A DNA stretch of 24,679 bases, from assembly GCA_964627855.1 (NCBI GenBank), contig CAZVLE010000143.1:1-24679 (forward strand), read 5' to 3'. Source of the DNA: CAZVLE01 sp964627855 (lineage in GTDB: Bacteria; Bacillota; Dethiobacteria; DTU022). Positions 23,649-24,679 of this stretch are shown in pieces (within the stretch, counting starts at the first letter, position 1; every line of letters begins with the position of its first letter). The notes beneath the pieces were generated by a model. The model worked only from the letters and a program-made list of their open reading frames with translations. It did no database searches and had not been told where the DNA came from. The translations under genes were made by a program, and so were the position numbers.

Positions 23649-23753
23649 GGCAGGGTGAGCCGGAATAGCCTGCTTCAGGTCAAACCTTGCTGCGCAGCCT
23701 TTAGCGGGAATTCTTGGTGAGACCTCTCATTTAAATTTTACGAGGAGACAGCT

Positions 23754-24679
23754 GTGAATTCAAGAGACAGGATCCTGGCCGCACTTTCCCTGCAGCAACC
23801 GGACAGGGTTCCCTTTGCTGATTATACTGAAGAAGCGATCAGGAAAAGAATAATGGGCAGGGAGCATTATACTGACACTCAATTTGCCCGTACAATCGGT
23901 TTCGACGCCCTGCACATTGATGACTTCACTGCGCCCGTATTCTGCAGGCGAAAAAGAATAGGCAGTCAGGAATATATTTTGGACGGTTTGATCAAGAAAG
24001 ACAGCGATTTGGATCTGATGGTATTCCCGGATCCCAGTGAAGATAGTTTCTATGATCGGGCGAAGCGACAGGTGGAAGAATACCGGGAAGAGGGTCTGGC
24101 TATTTATGCCAACTGCCGTTTTGGGATCAGTGGGGTTCTTTACTCGATGGGACTGGAAGGCCTTTCTTACGCCCTCTATGAGAATCCCTCTCTTATAGAC
24201 AGGGTTTTGGAGCGGTATGTCGACTGGAATTGCCGGGTTGTTGAAAAATTAAATGAGATTGGCATCGACTTTATCGTGTCATATGACAATATTGCCTATA
24301 ACAGCGGTCCGATGGTATCGCCTCAGGTATTTAGAGAAGTATTCTTGCCTAAAATTAAACAGGTTGATCAGGTTTGCAAACTGCCCTGGGTGACACACAT
24401 CTGCGGAAATATTATGCCCATATTTGAAGATGTTTTAGCCATGGGTGTGAGCGGGATGCATCCGCTTGAACCCGGCTGTATGGATCTAAAAACAGTTAAA
24501 GAGCAGTACGGCCACAGGGTTTGCCTCTGGGGTAATATTGATTTGCGTTACACCCTGACCCGGGGAACTCCGGAAGAGGTCGATGCCGAGGTCAGGCAGC
24601 GGATAACGGAAGGAGGCCCTAACGGGGGGTACATATTGGGCAGCGGGTGTGACTTGCCCGATTACTGCAAGGTGGAAAA
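23754..24679 (+). CDS. Uroporphyrinogen decarboxylase / MtaA-CmuA-family methyltransferase (3' truncated)
   Basis: An open frame of 308 codons runs from GTG 23754 (GAGGAG at 23742-23747) off the end of the window. It begins MNSRDRILAALSLQQPDRVP, the standard opening of UroD-family methyltransferases. The zinc signature of thiol:corrinoid methyltransferases is present: His215 and Cys217 in VTHICGN and Cys299 in LGSGCDLP, corresponding to the HxC...C site of MtaA/MtbA. The tetrapyrrole decarboxylases lack this site, so a role in moving a methyl group from a methyl-corrinoid protein to a thiol or tetrahydrofolate, or in O/N-demethylation, is more likely than haem synthesis. It directly follows the MttB-like gene on the same strand, which fits a methyl-transfer pathway. 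Confidence 0.88.
   Translation, partial: MNSRDRILAALSLQQPDRVPFADYTEEAIRKRIMGREHYTDTQFARTIGFDALHIDDFTAPVFCRRKRIGSQEYILDGLIKKDSDLDLMVFPDPSEDSFYDRAKRQVEEYREEGLAIYANCRFGISGVLYSMGLEGLSYALYENPSLIDRVLERYVDWNCRVVEKLNEIGIDFIVSYDNIAYNSGPMVSPQVFREVFLPKIKQVDQVCKLPWVTHICGNIMPIFEDVLAMGVSGMHPLEPGCMDLKTVKEQYGHRVCLWGNIDLRYTLTRGTPEEVDAEVRQRITEGGPNGGYILGSGCDLPDYCKVE

Noticed and set aside
23754..24679. True uroporphyrinogen decarboxylase of haem synthesis
   Set aside because: The HxC...C zinc signature and the neighbouring MttB-like gene fit a corrinoid-linked methyltransferase better.
1..24679. CRISPR arrays, tRNA or rRNA genes, insertion sequences
   Set aside because: No regularly spaced repeats, no tRNA or rRNA signatures, and no transposase-like open frames were seen.

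Overview
The window looks like part of the chromosome of an anaerobic, fermentative or syntrophic Clostridia-type bacterium (Bacillota). The evidence is a lysine 5,6-aminomutase set (KamB, KamD, KamE), the Bacillota-type RNA-binding regulator HutP, a PucR-family regulator, an MttB-family methyltransferase, strong GGAGG-type ribosome binding sites, and frequent GTG/TTG starts. The exact taxon cannot be read from the sequence.

Region 1 (1-5617), lactate / 2-hydroxy acids: the 3' end of a GlcD-type FAD-linked oxidase, a vapBC-like toxin-antitoxin pair with its own promoter, a LarA-family nickel-pincer racemase, an LctP/LldP-family lactate permease, and a convergent PucR-family regulator gene.

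Region 2 (5618-12368), cobamide-dependent amino-acid rearrangement: a regulatory gap with divergent promoters sharing one -35 hexamer, a palindrome and a foldable leader; then kamB-kamD-kamE; a clear intrinsic terminator; then a second full-length KamD paralogue with no KamE of its own, followed by an M20 deacylase.

Region 3 (12369-17811), transport: a polar amino-acid ABC transporter (lipoprotein, permease, ATPase) with a perfect 21-bp hairpin between the first two genes, then an EamA/DMT transporter and an MFS transporter.

Region 4 (17863-24679), further catabolism: a QueG-related double-cluster Fe-S protein with HEAT repeats, a beta-keto acid cleavage enzyme (BKACE/Kce family), hutH with a promoter and a HutP-type antitermination leader, hutP downstream of hutH, a non-pyrrolysine MttB-family methyltransferase, and the 5' part of a UroD/MtaA-family methyltransferase.

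Taken together the window reads as a scavenging island for amino-acid-like compounds: uptake (ABC, DMT, MFS), deacylation (M20), B12/PLP 1,2-amino migration (KamDE), beta-keto acid cleavage (BKACE), deamination (HutH) and corrinoid-linked demethylation (MttB-like plus UroD-like). KamA, KamC, 3,5-diaminohexanoate dehydrogenase, HutU/HutI and a corrinoid protein are not in the window, so any complete pathway is inferred. The points most worth a second look are the HutP leader, the orphan KamD paralogue, and the BKACE with valine where Kce has Glu14.
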